Assembly: GCF_040939455.1 (NCBI RefSeq)
Contig: NC_134117.1
Span: forward strand, 67,602,501-67,666,500
Reading direction: 5' to 3'
From: Microcebus murinus
Taxonomy: Eukaryota > Chordata > Mammalia > Primates > Cheirogaleidae
Length of the DNA: 64,000 nucleotides
Made by a program: the position numbers and the translations under genes. Under the pieces are notes generated by a model. It was not told the origin of the DNA and ran no database searches. It saw only the letters and a program-made list of their open reading frames with translations. Of this stretch, positions 35,203-46,300 are shown one piece after another; within the stretch, counting starts at the first letter, position 1, and each line of letters opens with the position of its first letter.

Positions 35203-38200
35203 CTCCCGGTGGGCATGGGGGCAGTAGGGATGGCATCTCCAGGCCCGGAGCAGGAAAAAGGGCAGAGCTGCACATGCTGTTCTGTGGAGTAAGGCAGCAG
35301 AAAAGTAGGGGTTTTCTGGTTTCTGCGTTTCTAATCCCTCCCCTCAGGCCACAGGCAGAGGGTCCCATCAAGCCAGGGTTTGCTAGGCGAGGAGGCCCCA
35401 GGTGAGCTGTTGGCCTGGTGCCTGCAGGACTACGCTCGTCAGGACATTTAATATTCCCCTGGTACCAGCTCCTAGCAGTCTCCCAGGAGTGTCTGGGTAA
35501 GCTGATAGCCTCTGCCAGCCCCAGGATGAAGAAACTGATCCCCAGAGGTGGGCAAGGTGGGCGTGGCAGGGGACTGGCATTGCAGCGCTGCTTGCTGGGC
35601 TGGGCTGGGCTGGGCCAGAGGGTGGGGGTGGGGGGACCTGCCTCCCTAGGTGCTGGGTGCTGTGGCCAGAAATACAGAAACACAGGAGCCAGGAGCCTCC
35701 TGCCCTCCTGGCTTTCCTATCAGCTTTTTTTGCAAGGACTTTTCTACACAGGATGGGAATTCTGGGGCCCATAAGGCCTTTAAGTAAATCAGCATCAGTG
35801 GTGTGGGGAGGGGGCACAGGGGCAGTGTCCGGGACAGCTGGTTGATTCCAGTCTCCCAAAAGGCTGTGTGTCTGCTGTGGGCCCTCCACTGAGCTGCTGT
35901 GACAGGGAGCTCCCTGCCCCCACCATCCCCGCCCCCACCTGGCCCTGCTACTCCCCTGAGGGTGAGGGGCAGGAAAGCTTTTCCCACCTCTAGCCTTGCC
36001 AGAGAGGTGTGAAGAGCTGGCGGAGTCAGGGCGGTGCTCTGGGCAGGACTGCAGATACGCCATGCACTCTTGGCCCCCTGGGTCTCCCTGGCATGGCGGG
36101 AGGGGGGTGAGTATGATTGCTTGCAGACTCCTAGGCCAGGCTGAGCAGAAGGGTGGCTTGGACCAATCCAGAGGCACCACAGAGGCTGGCCAGGCAGAGA
36201 GCCACCACTGCTGCCCACACAAGAGCACCCATAGGCCACCCGGGAGGGTGACCTGCCGGCCACGGCACAGGGAAGTCCACACGCTCTACTGGCTACAGCA
36301 GATGCGGGTGGGGGTCGATGGAGGGAAAGGCATGTGTGTGGGGACAGCTGCTCTGTGCTCTGTCCCCCTTCCCTGCTCTTCTCCCTGTTGCAGGGATTGG
36401 CAATCTCTCCAGCCCCCTTAGCAGGCTTCCAGGTGGCTTGACCATGGTGAGCCACCTGCAGAAGGCAGAAGGCCAGAGAGGGTGCAGTGTGGGTCCACAC
36501 CTGGCTCTGCGCACCACACCCCTTTCCAGCAACCCAGCCCCTCGGGAGTGCCCCCACTCTGTGGCACCCACTGGACAGGCCCAGCCCCCAGAATCGCAGC
36601 AACGCCTCCGTCCTGTGGCCTTTCTAGCCTCGGGTGTGGCAATGGGTCCTGCTGTCACTAATCTCTGAGTTGCCTCAGTGTCCCCCTCAAACTGGCTCTT
36701 CCACCACCTGTTACCAACCCAGACAGTCCTCCCAAGAGTCTGGGAAAGCTCCTGTCCCCTCTATCGTGAGGATGGACCCCCTGGGTCAGTAGGTCTGGGG
36801 AGTCTGCACTTCTTACAGGCCCCGGGGAACACTGATGTGGCCAGTCCTTGACCACACTTTGAGAAGCAAGGACTGGGGAGATTTGGGTTCCCCTGATACA
36901 GTGTGTCAGGTGCTCTGCTGGGCAGCAGCTGCAAAGGTGAACAAAACAGACCTGTTTGCGTTCCAGGGAGGCAGACAGACATAGTGAGATGACAGTCGCT
37001 ATAAAGGACACCACTGGTGAGTGTTCCCAAGGGTGGACAGGACGGCCTTGACGAGGTGGTGTTTGAGCTGAGACCCACGGCAGGGGACGGGGAAGGTTTC
37101 AGGAGCAGCGTGTGAGCAGAGGCTGGGTGACCAGAGGGACTGTGTGCTTTTGTTGGTCCGAGAGGAAGCCAGCCTGGTCACTAGGCACGGAGCTAGGCTG
37201 GGTCAGTGGCTCTCCCCACCTCCCCCCAGCAAGAGAGGCTGCACCTGAATGGGACTTCTCGAGCCTTCGGGACTCCCCTTCCCCTATGGCCTGAATCCAG
37301 CTTCCAGCAGGGTGTCCGGGTGCTGGCCGCTGGTGCTCTCAGACACATCCCCAGCGGCTGGCAACACACTCAGACTGCCTGGTGCTTAGCATGGCTGCTC
37401 ATTCTGCCAACAAGGCCATCCTGGAGCGAGGACAGGTCCCTGGGAGGCCCTCAGCCGCCCAGAGTGACAGCAGCCTAGCCCGTGCACACGGACACTAAGA
37501 GGGGACAGCATGCCTCTTCCTGCTGACCCCTGGGGTTTTAGTTTCCCCACCAAACCCTCTTTCTATCCCTTCATTCCAGGTGACATTGTAATATTCCCCG
37601 TCACCCATTCGCCACACTAGGGCTCTGGCTCTGTCTTAGGAGACAGAAGGGGTAAGCACGAGGTCCTCTGACGGGACCCCTTCAGGCTGCAGCAGGCAGG
37701 GGCTGTAAGGGAGGGGCAGAGGAGAGGGGGAGCCAGGGAGAGGGGAGATGGGTGTGGGTGCCCCAGCCCTGCTGTCAGCACAGGGGCTCTCCGGGGCCAC
37801 AGGACACACTGGCACAGAGTGCAGAGGTCGGGCTGCCCTCGGGACGGGCACTGGGAGAGGAGGCGACACCTGGGCCCTGAGACTGTGGGCACTAACCAGG
37901 GTGGGGGCTGTGAGGACCCTTCCCACCTGTGCCTGTGCTGAGACTCCTGGATGGCGCAGGCCCATGGGACAGCCATGGGGTGGCCAAGAGGGGCACTGAG
38001 AGGCTGGCCCCAGTCTGGGCCAAGCCTAGGGGCAGTAGTAGTGCTCAGGGGAGGGTACACAGCCAGGTACCCGGGAGGACAGGAGCCACCTGGTCCAAGG
38101 AGAGGGCTAGAAGGCCACAGGTTCCCCTACCCTGGGCCGTGGCTTGTGGCCAGGACAGCTTAGGCAGTGGTGGCCAGAAGGGACAGTGGCAGGCTGAGCT

Positions 38201-39231
38201 GCCCACCCAGCCCTCCTGGCTCAGCTGGACGGCAGGCTCCGGGCAGGGGAGCTGCCTAGTGGCTGTGGGTGCAGAGGTGAGGAGCACAGGATCAAGGGGA
38301 GCCCTCTCCAGAAGGGTAGGAGCACAGAGGGGGGATCTCAGTGTCACCCATCACACACAAGGGCTGCTGTGCAGTGTCGCCATGGAGAAAGGTCGCTGTC
38401 GAGGGAGCATGGGGGATTCCATTCCCTGGGCCTTTCTTTGAGATGCGGCTTTGAGGCCTGTGGCTCCCTGGTGTGTGACTCCCTGGCCTGTCTACCTGAC
38501 AGACACTTTCCTGGACACCCCCACGCCACCCTCCTGCCAGCTACGTCAGGTCGGAAAGTGGAGTTGGATGTTGACTGGGACTTCATGTCCACTCAGAATT
38601 GCTGCCAGCTGAGAGGAGCTGGGAAACCCTCATATTCAAAGCAAGCAGCTGGCACGTCCACCTGCCACGTCCACACGGACCTTAAGGACAGAAAGCAAAG
38701 ACAGTCCCTCAGCCTCACCCACCCCTCAGTGAGCGCCGGGAGCCAAAGGCCTGAAGTGGAGGGGCCTCAGGAGGAACTCTGCCTGAGGGTGGCCATCTGC
38801 TGGAAGCATGCCCCCAGCCCACCTGGGACCCTAGGAGAGCTGTTTGCAAAGACTGGGGGGATCCTCGGGGACAGGATGTCTTTTCTGCGTATCTTTCTGC
38901 TCCAGGACTCCATGCATTTCCGCAGTGTCTCAGGACACGGCCCCAAGTAGGACGTCCCTGGAAGCCCTGCAGACCCTGCCCAGTTAGCCCCCAGAACGCG
39001 GCCCGTGGCGGGCCCAGCGGAGCAGCCGTTCTGGAAAGAGTGCCCAGCCCCAGGCTCCCCACTGCCAGCTCCTGCTGCCTCCTGTAACAGGGGGTGAGGT
39101 CTGGGCCTGGCGTCCCCTGGCGTCCCCACCTGACATTCGGTCATCTGGGGTCAGGCCTGTAGGCCTGGGTGAGTTCCCAGGTCTCTTCCAGTTGGTTCTT
39201 TTTAAATCTTTATACTTCCATTAAAAAGTTT

Positions 39232-39574
39232 GGGGGTTTTTTTTTTGTTTTTTTTTTGAGACAGAGTCACGCTTTGTTGCCCAGGCTAGAGTGAGTGCCG
39301 TGGCGTCAGCCTAGCTCACAGCAACCTCAAACTCCTAGGCTCAAGCGATCCTGCTGCCTCAGCCTCCCATGTAGCTGGGACTACAGGCATGTGCCAACAT
39401 GCCCAGCTCATTTTTTCTATATATATATTAGTTGGCCAATTAATTTCTTTCTATTTATCATAGAGACGGGGTCTCACTCTTGCTCAGGTTGGTTTCGAAC
39501 TCCTGACCTCGAGCAATCCGCCCGCCTCGGCCTCCCAGAGTGCTGGGATTACAGGCGTGAGCCACCGTGCCTGG
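39232..39574 (-). repeat. Alu, strepsirrhine type, antisense, with TSD
   Basis: Full-length Alu flanked by CCATTAAAAAGTTT (39218-39231, 39575-39588), a perfect 14 bp duplication, about 0.7 kb upstream of the OPN4 start codon. Confidence 0.95.
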
Positions 39575-40248
39575 CCATTAAAAAGTTTATTATTAAAAAA
39601 ACAGCAAACAAAAAATGCCTTGTGATCGCATCTCACCCTGACTGCTGCATCTGGCTCATCCCTTTCGCCTGTGAATGGGGTCGCCAGCCTTGGTTCCGTG
39701 CGGGGTGGTTGTGAGGACGCCATGGACTCATGGGGCCAGACGTGGGGGCAGGGCCCACCATGGGAAGGGGAGGCTGCACCGCACAGGCTCACCTGCCCAT
39801 GGACGGCTCTGCGGGGTGGGGGATGGCAGAGGCAGTTCTTGCTGAGTTCAGGGAAGAAAGCAGAGACTGGTCAGAGCGGAGGGTAAAGCCTTCTGCCCAA
39901 TGTCTAGGAGCCCAGCCCAGCAATCCCCCCGAAACACACACACATTCATGCTACCGTCATCAGACCTTTGCAGACAGACACCCTGGGACTGTGGACTGAG
40001 CATGTGCAGCTGCCCACACCGCTACTTAAAGGTGGGGATGGCCCCAGTGGCTGTGCATTGCCATAACAGTGACACTCAGTGCTTTGTGCTTCGCCGGACA
40101 CGGAGCAGCTCCAGGCTGGGAGCAGGCAGTGAGCAAGCAGGGGTGCTGCGGCTGGAAGGACCTTGGGGGTCTGGGTCCAGCCAGAGTCCTGAGCTCCCCA
40201 TGCCCTTGACTTCATTGTGGGCTTAAGCAAGGAGCACCTGAACTCAGA

Positions 40249-40392
40249 ATGAACCCTCCTTCAGGGCCAAGAATGCCGCCGAGCCCAGCCCAGGAGCCCA
40301 GCTGTGTGGCCACCCCAGCCCTGGCCAGCAGTGGGGACAGCTCCCAGAACAGTGTCTCCAGCCTGGGCCAGCTGCTGCCCGCCAGCCCCACG
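40249..40392 (+). CDS. OPN4: OPN4 coding exon 1
   Basis: Encodes residues 1-48, the extracellular Ser/Pro-rich N-terminus ([13 protein letters not shown]...). It ends in phase 0 at ACG|GTAAGC. The tail QLLPASPT corresponds to the human junction before TWAAAW. The 5' UTR lies directly upstream, but its extent and the transcription start cannot be placed. Confidence 0.95.
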
Positions 40393-43300
40393 GTAAGCCT
40401 GGGCAAGCATGTGCATGCACAGAGGCTTCCCTGCCCCCGCCCGTCCCCCTCGTAGGCATGCACAGGGTCTTTGACAGAGGGATGGGAAAGGGCTGAGCTC
40501 TGCGTGGCGTCCTGGGCACGTTATTGGACCTCTCTGAGCCTGCCCAACACAGACGGGCAGGAGAGGAGAGTGCAGGCAGTGTCCTCCCCGTTGGAGAGCA
40601 TCCGAGGGCTACAGTGCCCAGCCCTGAGCACAGGGCTGGAATGGCCAGACGTGTCCTTGGCGGCATCCATTCTTTTCAGAAGTTGGTCAGATGCCCACGG
40701 AGCCTTCCAGAGAGGTGGGCGTAACCTAGGCCTCTGGATTTGTCCAGCCCACGATGAGGTGCTGGGTGCCTTCTGCTGCCTCCATCACCTCACTAGGGCC
40801 AGGACCATACTCCACCAACTCCACTGTTACCTGAGGAGGGCTGAGGGCACCCTCAGGACCCTGGGGTGCTGGTCTAGGTACTGGACAGGAGGAGAAGGCT
40901 CTGGCAGCTATAGGGGCCCTCAGGGCAGGACCAGGCTATCCCCTTTTCCCCAGAAAGGGATTAGGGTAGGAGGGGCATTTAAATGCCTTTGTAGTCACCT
41001 CTTAGGGTCATGACCTCCCTTCAGTGACCCTGGGAGGCCCAAGCTTTCTTTCTAAAGGGCATTCTTTCCTCTCTCATGCCCAGCATCAAGGCCACCCCCA
41101 CCCAGTCGTGCTGTGGGGAATGCAACCTCTCCTTTACGGCTTGGTGGGGTGTGGGACTCCCGAGAAGAGGGCTGCACCCAGCTCTCCTGCCCAGCGTCGG
41201 GAGAGGGCTCTCGGAATGGGGAAGATGCACCAGGAGTTGACTCTGGCTTCTCCTCAAGGAAAGAGAGGGTTACCCAAGCCATGTCCCTGCTTGCCAGGCA
41301 CAGATCTGTCTGTCCCACTGGCTTCCAGCAGGTGATCTGGGCCCGCTCCTAGAAGGCTTGTGCCTCTGTGCCATGGTGTAGGTGCTTGGGCTCCACCTTA
41401 GAAAGACACTTCCTAAAGCTGCACTTCCACTCGGCTTGGCCACTTGCCAGCTCTGTGGGCAAGTAGCTTTGCCACTCTGAGCTTCATTTTCCCCATCTGC
41501 CCTATGAGGAATCCTAACTCTGCCTTCTCAGAGCTATTTGAAGGTGATAGGGGACAATGTGATTCCTCATTTCTCTGTCTCTCCACAGGCCACTGGGGCT
41601 TGGGCTGCTGCCTGGGTCCCCTTCCCCACGGCCGACGTTCCAGACCACGCCCACTATACCCTGGGCACGGTGATCTTGCTGGTGGGACTCACGGGGATGC
41701 TGGGCAACCTGACGGTCATCTACACCTTCTGCAGGTGGCTGGTTGGTGGCTCTGGGCCCAAGGCACTGAGGGTGGCAGCCATGCCAAAACAGGGCAGAAC
41801 GTGAGGGCAGGCACATTGGTACCAGCTCCGGCCAGGGCATTGTTGAGGCTAGGTGGGGAGGGCAGGGCCACACCGTCAACGGTCTCAGGCCCAGGCTTTC
41901 CTTGAGGCCAGGGAAGGGCCAAAACATGGTCTAAGGAAGCTTGATGGCAATGCCAATTGGGGCCCAGGCACACCCTCTACGGAGGGCAGGTGCCCCCAAG
42001 ACTCTTGGGTCTCTGCCCATTCTGCCCTGCTCTCACCTGCCCCAGGGGGCATCCTGCCTGTGCCTTGAAGACAGCCATGGGCACCAGGATCCTTAAGCCC
42101 CTCTAACACCCCTGGAAACCACCCCCAGCTTGTCTCCCCTCTGTCCCCCTGGTGGGCTGAATGGCTGAGACAGACAGGCAGAGAAGTGAGTGCAAACCTC
42201 AGAGTCACACAGCCCCCGGCTGTACCACCTGCTGGTCGCAAGACTGGGCACCTCATTTCTGCTCTTTGAGCTCACTTTTCTTATCTGCAAAATGGAATTG
42301 TGATTTACTTCATGGAGTCACTAGGGGCTCAGTAAGTTTGCACATGTGCTTTGCTCCTAAATGAGTGTTCCCACCCTTCCTGTGCCACTTACTGGGTTTT
42401 GTGATCTGGAGCAAGTCACTTTACAAGTGGGTGCCTCAGATGATGACAGGAGACATGGTTGGTGACAGTGCCTGACCCATGGGACACTGTCGTCAGCTCC
42501 TCTGCCCCTTGCCACCACCGAGGGTGAGGACTGCAGAGAGCGCTGCGGCCAGCAGCCCCAGGCCGGACACGACCCTGGAAGGTGCAGATGGGAGGCTTGC
42601 CGGAGGAGGAGGGAGGCATGAGAAGCCTTGGGAAGGCACAATAAGGGCACACAGGAGGAGGAGTTGGGGTGACACCTCTAGGGAGACCTTGGCCTGGAGG
42701 GATTCCAGGAAACGAGGTTTGTCCAAGGAGAGCGGCGAGTCCCGCAGAGGGATCCAGAGGGCAAGACTCTGAAATGGCCCAGACTCAGGAGGCAGGTTCT
42801 GGAGAGGCATGGCTGTCCCGCTTCTTTCTGAGGGGACGCCTTGGAGGCTGCCACTCAGCCCTGGCTCTGGGTTCAACAGCTGCTCAGCTGATACCTGCTG
42901 GACAGTGGGACAGGTCTGTGCCCCGACAGCTTGTGCCTGTCTGCTTGCACACGTGTGCATGCGTGTGCAGCACCTGTGTGTGTGCACACGTGGGTGTGGC
43001 ATGTGTGTGCACATGCGTGGTGGGGGTGAGCCCCAGAGGTGCTGGGAAGCCCCTCCTAACAGCTTCCGACTCTCACAGGAGCAGAAGCCTCCGGACGCCT
43101 GCCAACATGTTCGTTATCAACCTCGCAGTCAGCGACTTCCTCATGTCCGTCACCCAGGCCCCTGTCTTCTTCGCCAGCAGCCTCTATAAGCGGTGGCTCT
43201 TTGGGGAGGCAGGTAGACACTTGGGGCTCCCTTTAGTTGGAGGGAGGAGCAGGGTGTGGACAGGGGACGTCCACAGTGGAGGGTGGCCCAGGTGAGGGGA

Positions 43301-46300
43301 TAGGCCCTTCTCAGGCAGAGAGGGAGTGGCTGCCCTCGTCCCATGAGGGAGCAAGAAGGGAAATCTTGGGTTCTGATCCTGAGGCCTCCACCAGCCTCGG
43401 CTAGATGTGGCAGGTGGACAGGGTGGAGAGTGCTTGGGCCTCTCTTCCTGAGAGGTGAGGGCCGGAGTCCAGTACACTCCATCCCCAGACCCTCCCTCCA
43501 GAGGACTCAGGGCCGGGGCTGTGCCCACAGGCTGTGAGTTCTATGCCTTCTGTGGGGCTCTCTTTGGCATCTCCTCCATGATCACCCTGACGGCCATCGC
43601 CCTGGACCGCTACCTGGTGATCACGCGCCCATTGGCCTCTGTCGGCACAGCGTCCAAGAGACGGGCGGGGCTTGTCCTGCTGGGCGTCTGGCTCTATGCC
43701 CTGGCCTGGAGTCTGCCACCCTTCTTTGGCTGGAGTGAGTGGGCTGGTGGCATTGGGAGAGGGGCGGGTAGGCTGGGAGGGGCACATTCAAGAGGAAGTA
43801 GGTGAGTGGGTCAGCCAGCTGAAAGGAGGGCCCAGGGACCACCTGAGCCTCAAGTCAGATAGTCAGGGGACATGACTAGCTGCAGGGGAAACTGAGGCTG
43901 CCCCATCAGAGCCAAGGGATCACCTTGAGCAGACCATCCCCAAATACAGAGGGTTCCTGTGTGGGGTGAAGTGACAGGTGCAGCTGATGCTGGGTTTGCA
44001 GTGAGTCAGACTAGGCAGAGGCTGGGGCGTGAGGCCTCAGCAGGCAGAGGACTGAGCAGCAAGAGCCAGCCCCTCGGGGGCAAGCCAGCCTGCCGGCTGA
44101 AGCCTTGATGAGCCTGATCCTGGGGCTATGATGAGGTCTCTGCTTCAATGTAGCAGAAATGGGCGGCAGTGGGCTTTGCCTGCTATCTCCTGAGCTGGTG
44201 CCCCTGCCAGAACCCACTTAGAAAGGTCCACAAGGCAGGGCTGGGGCTGGGGCCAGGGCTGTGTTTGGGCACTGCAAACCCCACATACAAAGCCTCTGTT
44301 GGATAAGGAGCCCTAGTCAGTGCCGCCCTGAAGGCTGAGCGCCTCCCCTGGCTCCCAGGCGCCTACGTGCCCGAGGGGCTGCTGACGTCCTGTTCCTGGG
44401 ACTACATGACCTTCACGCCGTCCGTCCGCGCCTACACCATGCTCCTCTGTTGCTTCGTGTTCTTCCTGCCCCTGCTTGTCATCATCTACTGCTACATCTT
44501 CATCTTCAGGGCCATCCGAGAGACTGGCCGGTAAGTAAGAGTGGGTGTGGAGGGGGGCTAGGCCCCCGCCCCACCACTCACGTCTGTACCCGCCCACCAG
44601 AGCGTCCCGCTCCAGGCAGGCAAAGACAAGCTGAGCATGTGCTTATGGGCTGGGGTGCTTGGGGAAGGCTCAGGAAACAAGGCCTTCTGAAGGGTGCTTT
44701 TAGGCAGGGCTGAGGGGTCAGAGATGGTGCCACAGGTAGAACAACAGAAAGGCAGCTGAGGCCCGATGTCATGGGGAACTTTCTAGAAATCAGGGCTACC
44801 TGTGCTGGAAGGAATGATCCCCTCTCAAGTGCCCCAACGGTTGTCCAGGGAGGCTCCCGGCAGTAGTCATGACCCTGGCACTCGCTGCAACCCGAGTGGG
44901 GTCAGACCCGCGCTATGTGCCCTTCCTAGGGCTCTCCAGACTTTTGGGGCCTCCAAGGGCACCAGTGAGTCCCCGCGGCAGCAGCAGCGGCTGCAGAACG
45001 AGTGGAAGATGGCCAAGATCATGCTGCTGGTCATCCTCCTCTTCGCGCTCTCCTGGGCCCCCTACACTGCTGTGGCTCTGGTGGCCTTTGCTGGGTGAGT
45101 AGAGGCCAAGGGCCTAGGGCACTAGGGCAGAGGCTGTGGGGCACGGGGAGGGGCGGGAACCTGGGCAGCCGCTCCCACCCACCCAACCTGGGCCAGGTGC
45201 CCTCATACCCTAAGTCCAGCCTTGCAGCTTTGTTCTCCCTTCGGAGAGAGGGTAGGAGGCTGCTGGGCTCCTGGAGGCACTAGGCCACATGCAAGGGAGC
45301 GCTGGGCCGCACTGGATTTGGCCTGAGGGCCTGCCAGGCCCCTTGGGAACATGTAGCTCTCCCAAGGTTTCGGTTCCCTCTTTGCCTGGCTGTGGACACA
45401 TAGCCAGGGGTGCTGCCTACCTCCAGGACTGAGTTAGATCCCCAAGATCCCTGAGAGCTATCCTTTCATCCTTTGTGGCTTGAGTCCGGGGACTTAGACA
45501 TCTGTGGCAGCAGGGACAGGAACTAGACTTCAGCAGCACTTTGGGGACAGTGAGGGCTATTAAACCTTGCAAGTGTTTGGGTATGGGATCCTCTTGTGTA
45601 GGAATGGGGTCCCCTTCGGGCCCTACTGTGGGGTTTCTGTGCAAGATTGGGAAGCAGTGGGCATCAGGGCTGGGGCAGGGTGTGGGAAGAGCTGGGCAGA
45701 GGGCCTGAGGCCAGCGTCGACGTGGGGAAAGGGGAGAGTTGCCAGCAGCACAGGCTCTGAGGGACAGTGGACCTGGTGAACCCCCGCCCAGGCCCGGTGC
45801 ATCTTCCTTGGAGCCGTGCCCTCAACCACCCCAGCTCCCTCCCACTCACCTCCGATCCGAACTCCCCCAGGCCCTCCCCGTGGGGCGGACTTGGATGGGC
45901 TGGTTTGGGCCGGGCCAGGGTTTGGGCCTTGGCAGGACCTGGCCCAGAGGATGAAGGTTCATCGGGAGAGCCAGCTGGTGTGGGAACCGCACCTTCTCTG
46001 CCCTAGGTACGCGCACATCCTGACGCCCTACATGAACTCGGTGCCGGCTGTCATCGCCAAGGCCTCTGCCATCCACAACCCCATCATTTACGCCATCACC
46101 CACCCCAAGTACAGGTGCAGCACTCTCCCAGACCCCAGGGCCACACCCTGGGCCCAGAGGGCCTGGGCCTGCAGATGGGGGTGGAGGTCACCATCTCTTC
46201 TGACTCGAGGGTGTGTGCTGGGTGGTGGCCACTAACAGCTGGGAGCAGCCGGTGACACTGGGTGGGGTCTGGAGTTCCCAGGGGCTTAGCCTGGAGGGAC

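Larger units (their letters stand above)
34187..40248. other. GC-rich region upstream of OPN4, no gene recognised
   Basis: About 6 kb, mostly unique GC-rich DNA apart from one Alu (39232-39576) and duplication copy 2. Long minus-strand open frames (252-318 codons between 34925 and 36602) overlap one another in different frames and have no recognisable domain. A (CTGGG)n run lies at about 35594-35616. OPN4 regulatory DNA is expected here, but I cannot point to a defined site. Confidence 0.4.

Noticed and set aside
34925..36602. Minus-strand open frames of 252, 299 and 318 codons
   Set aside because: They overlap one another in different frames, contain no familiar domain, and one includes the 101 bp duplication. 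I consider them chance frames in GC-rich DNA.
38369..38950. 193-codon plus-strand open frame upstream of OPN4
   Set aside because: No recognisable domain and no supporting splice pattern; chance frame.
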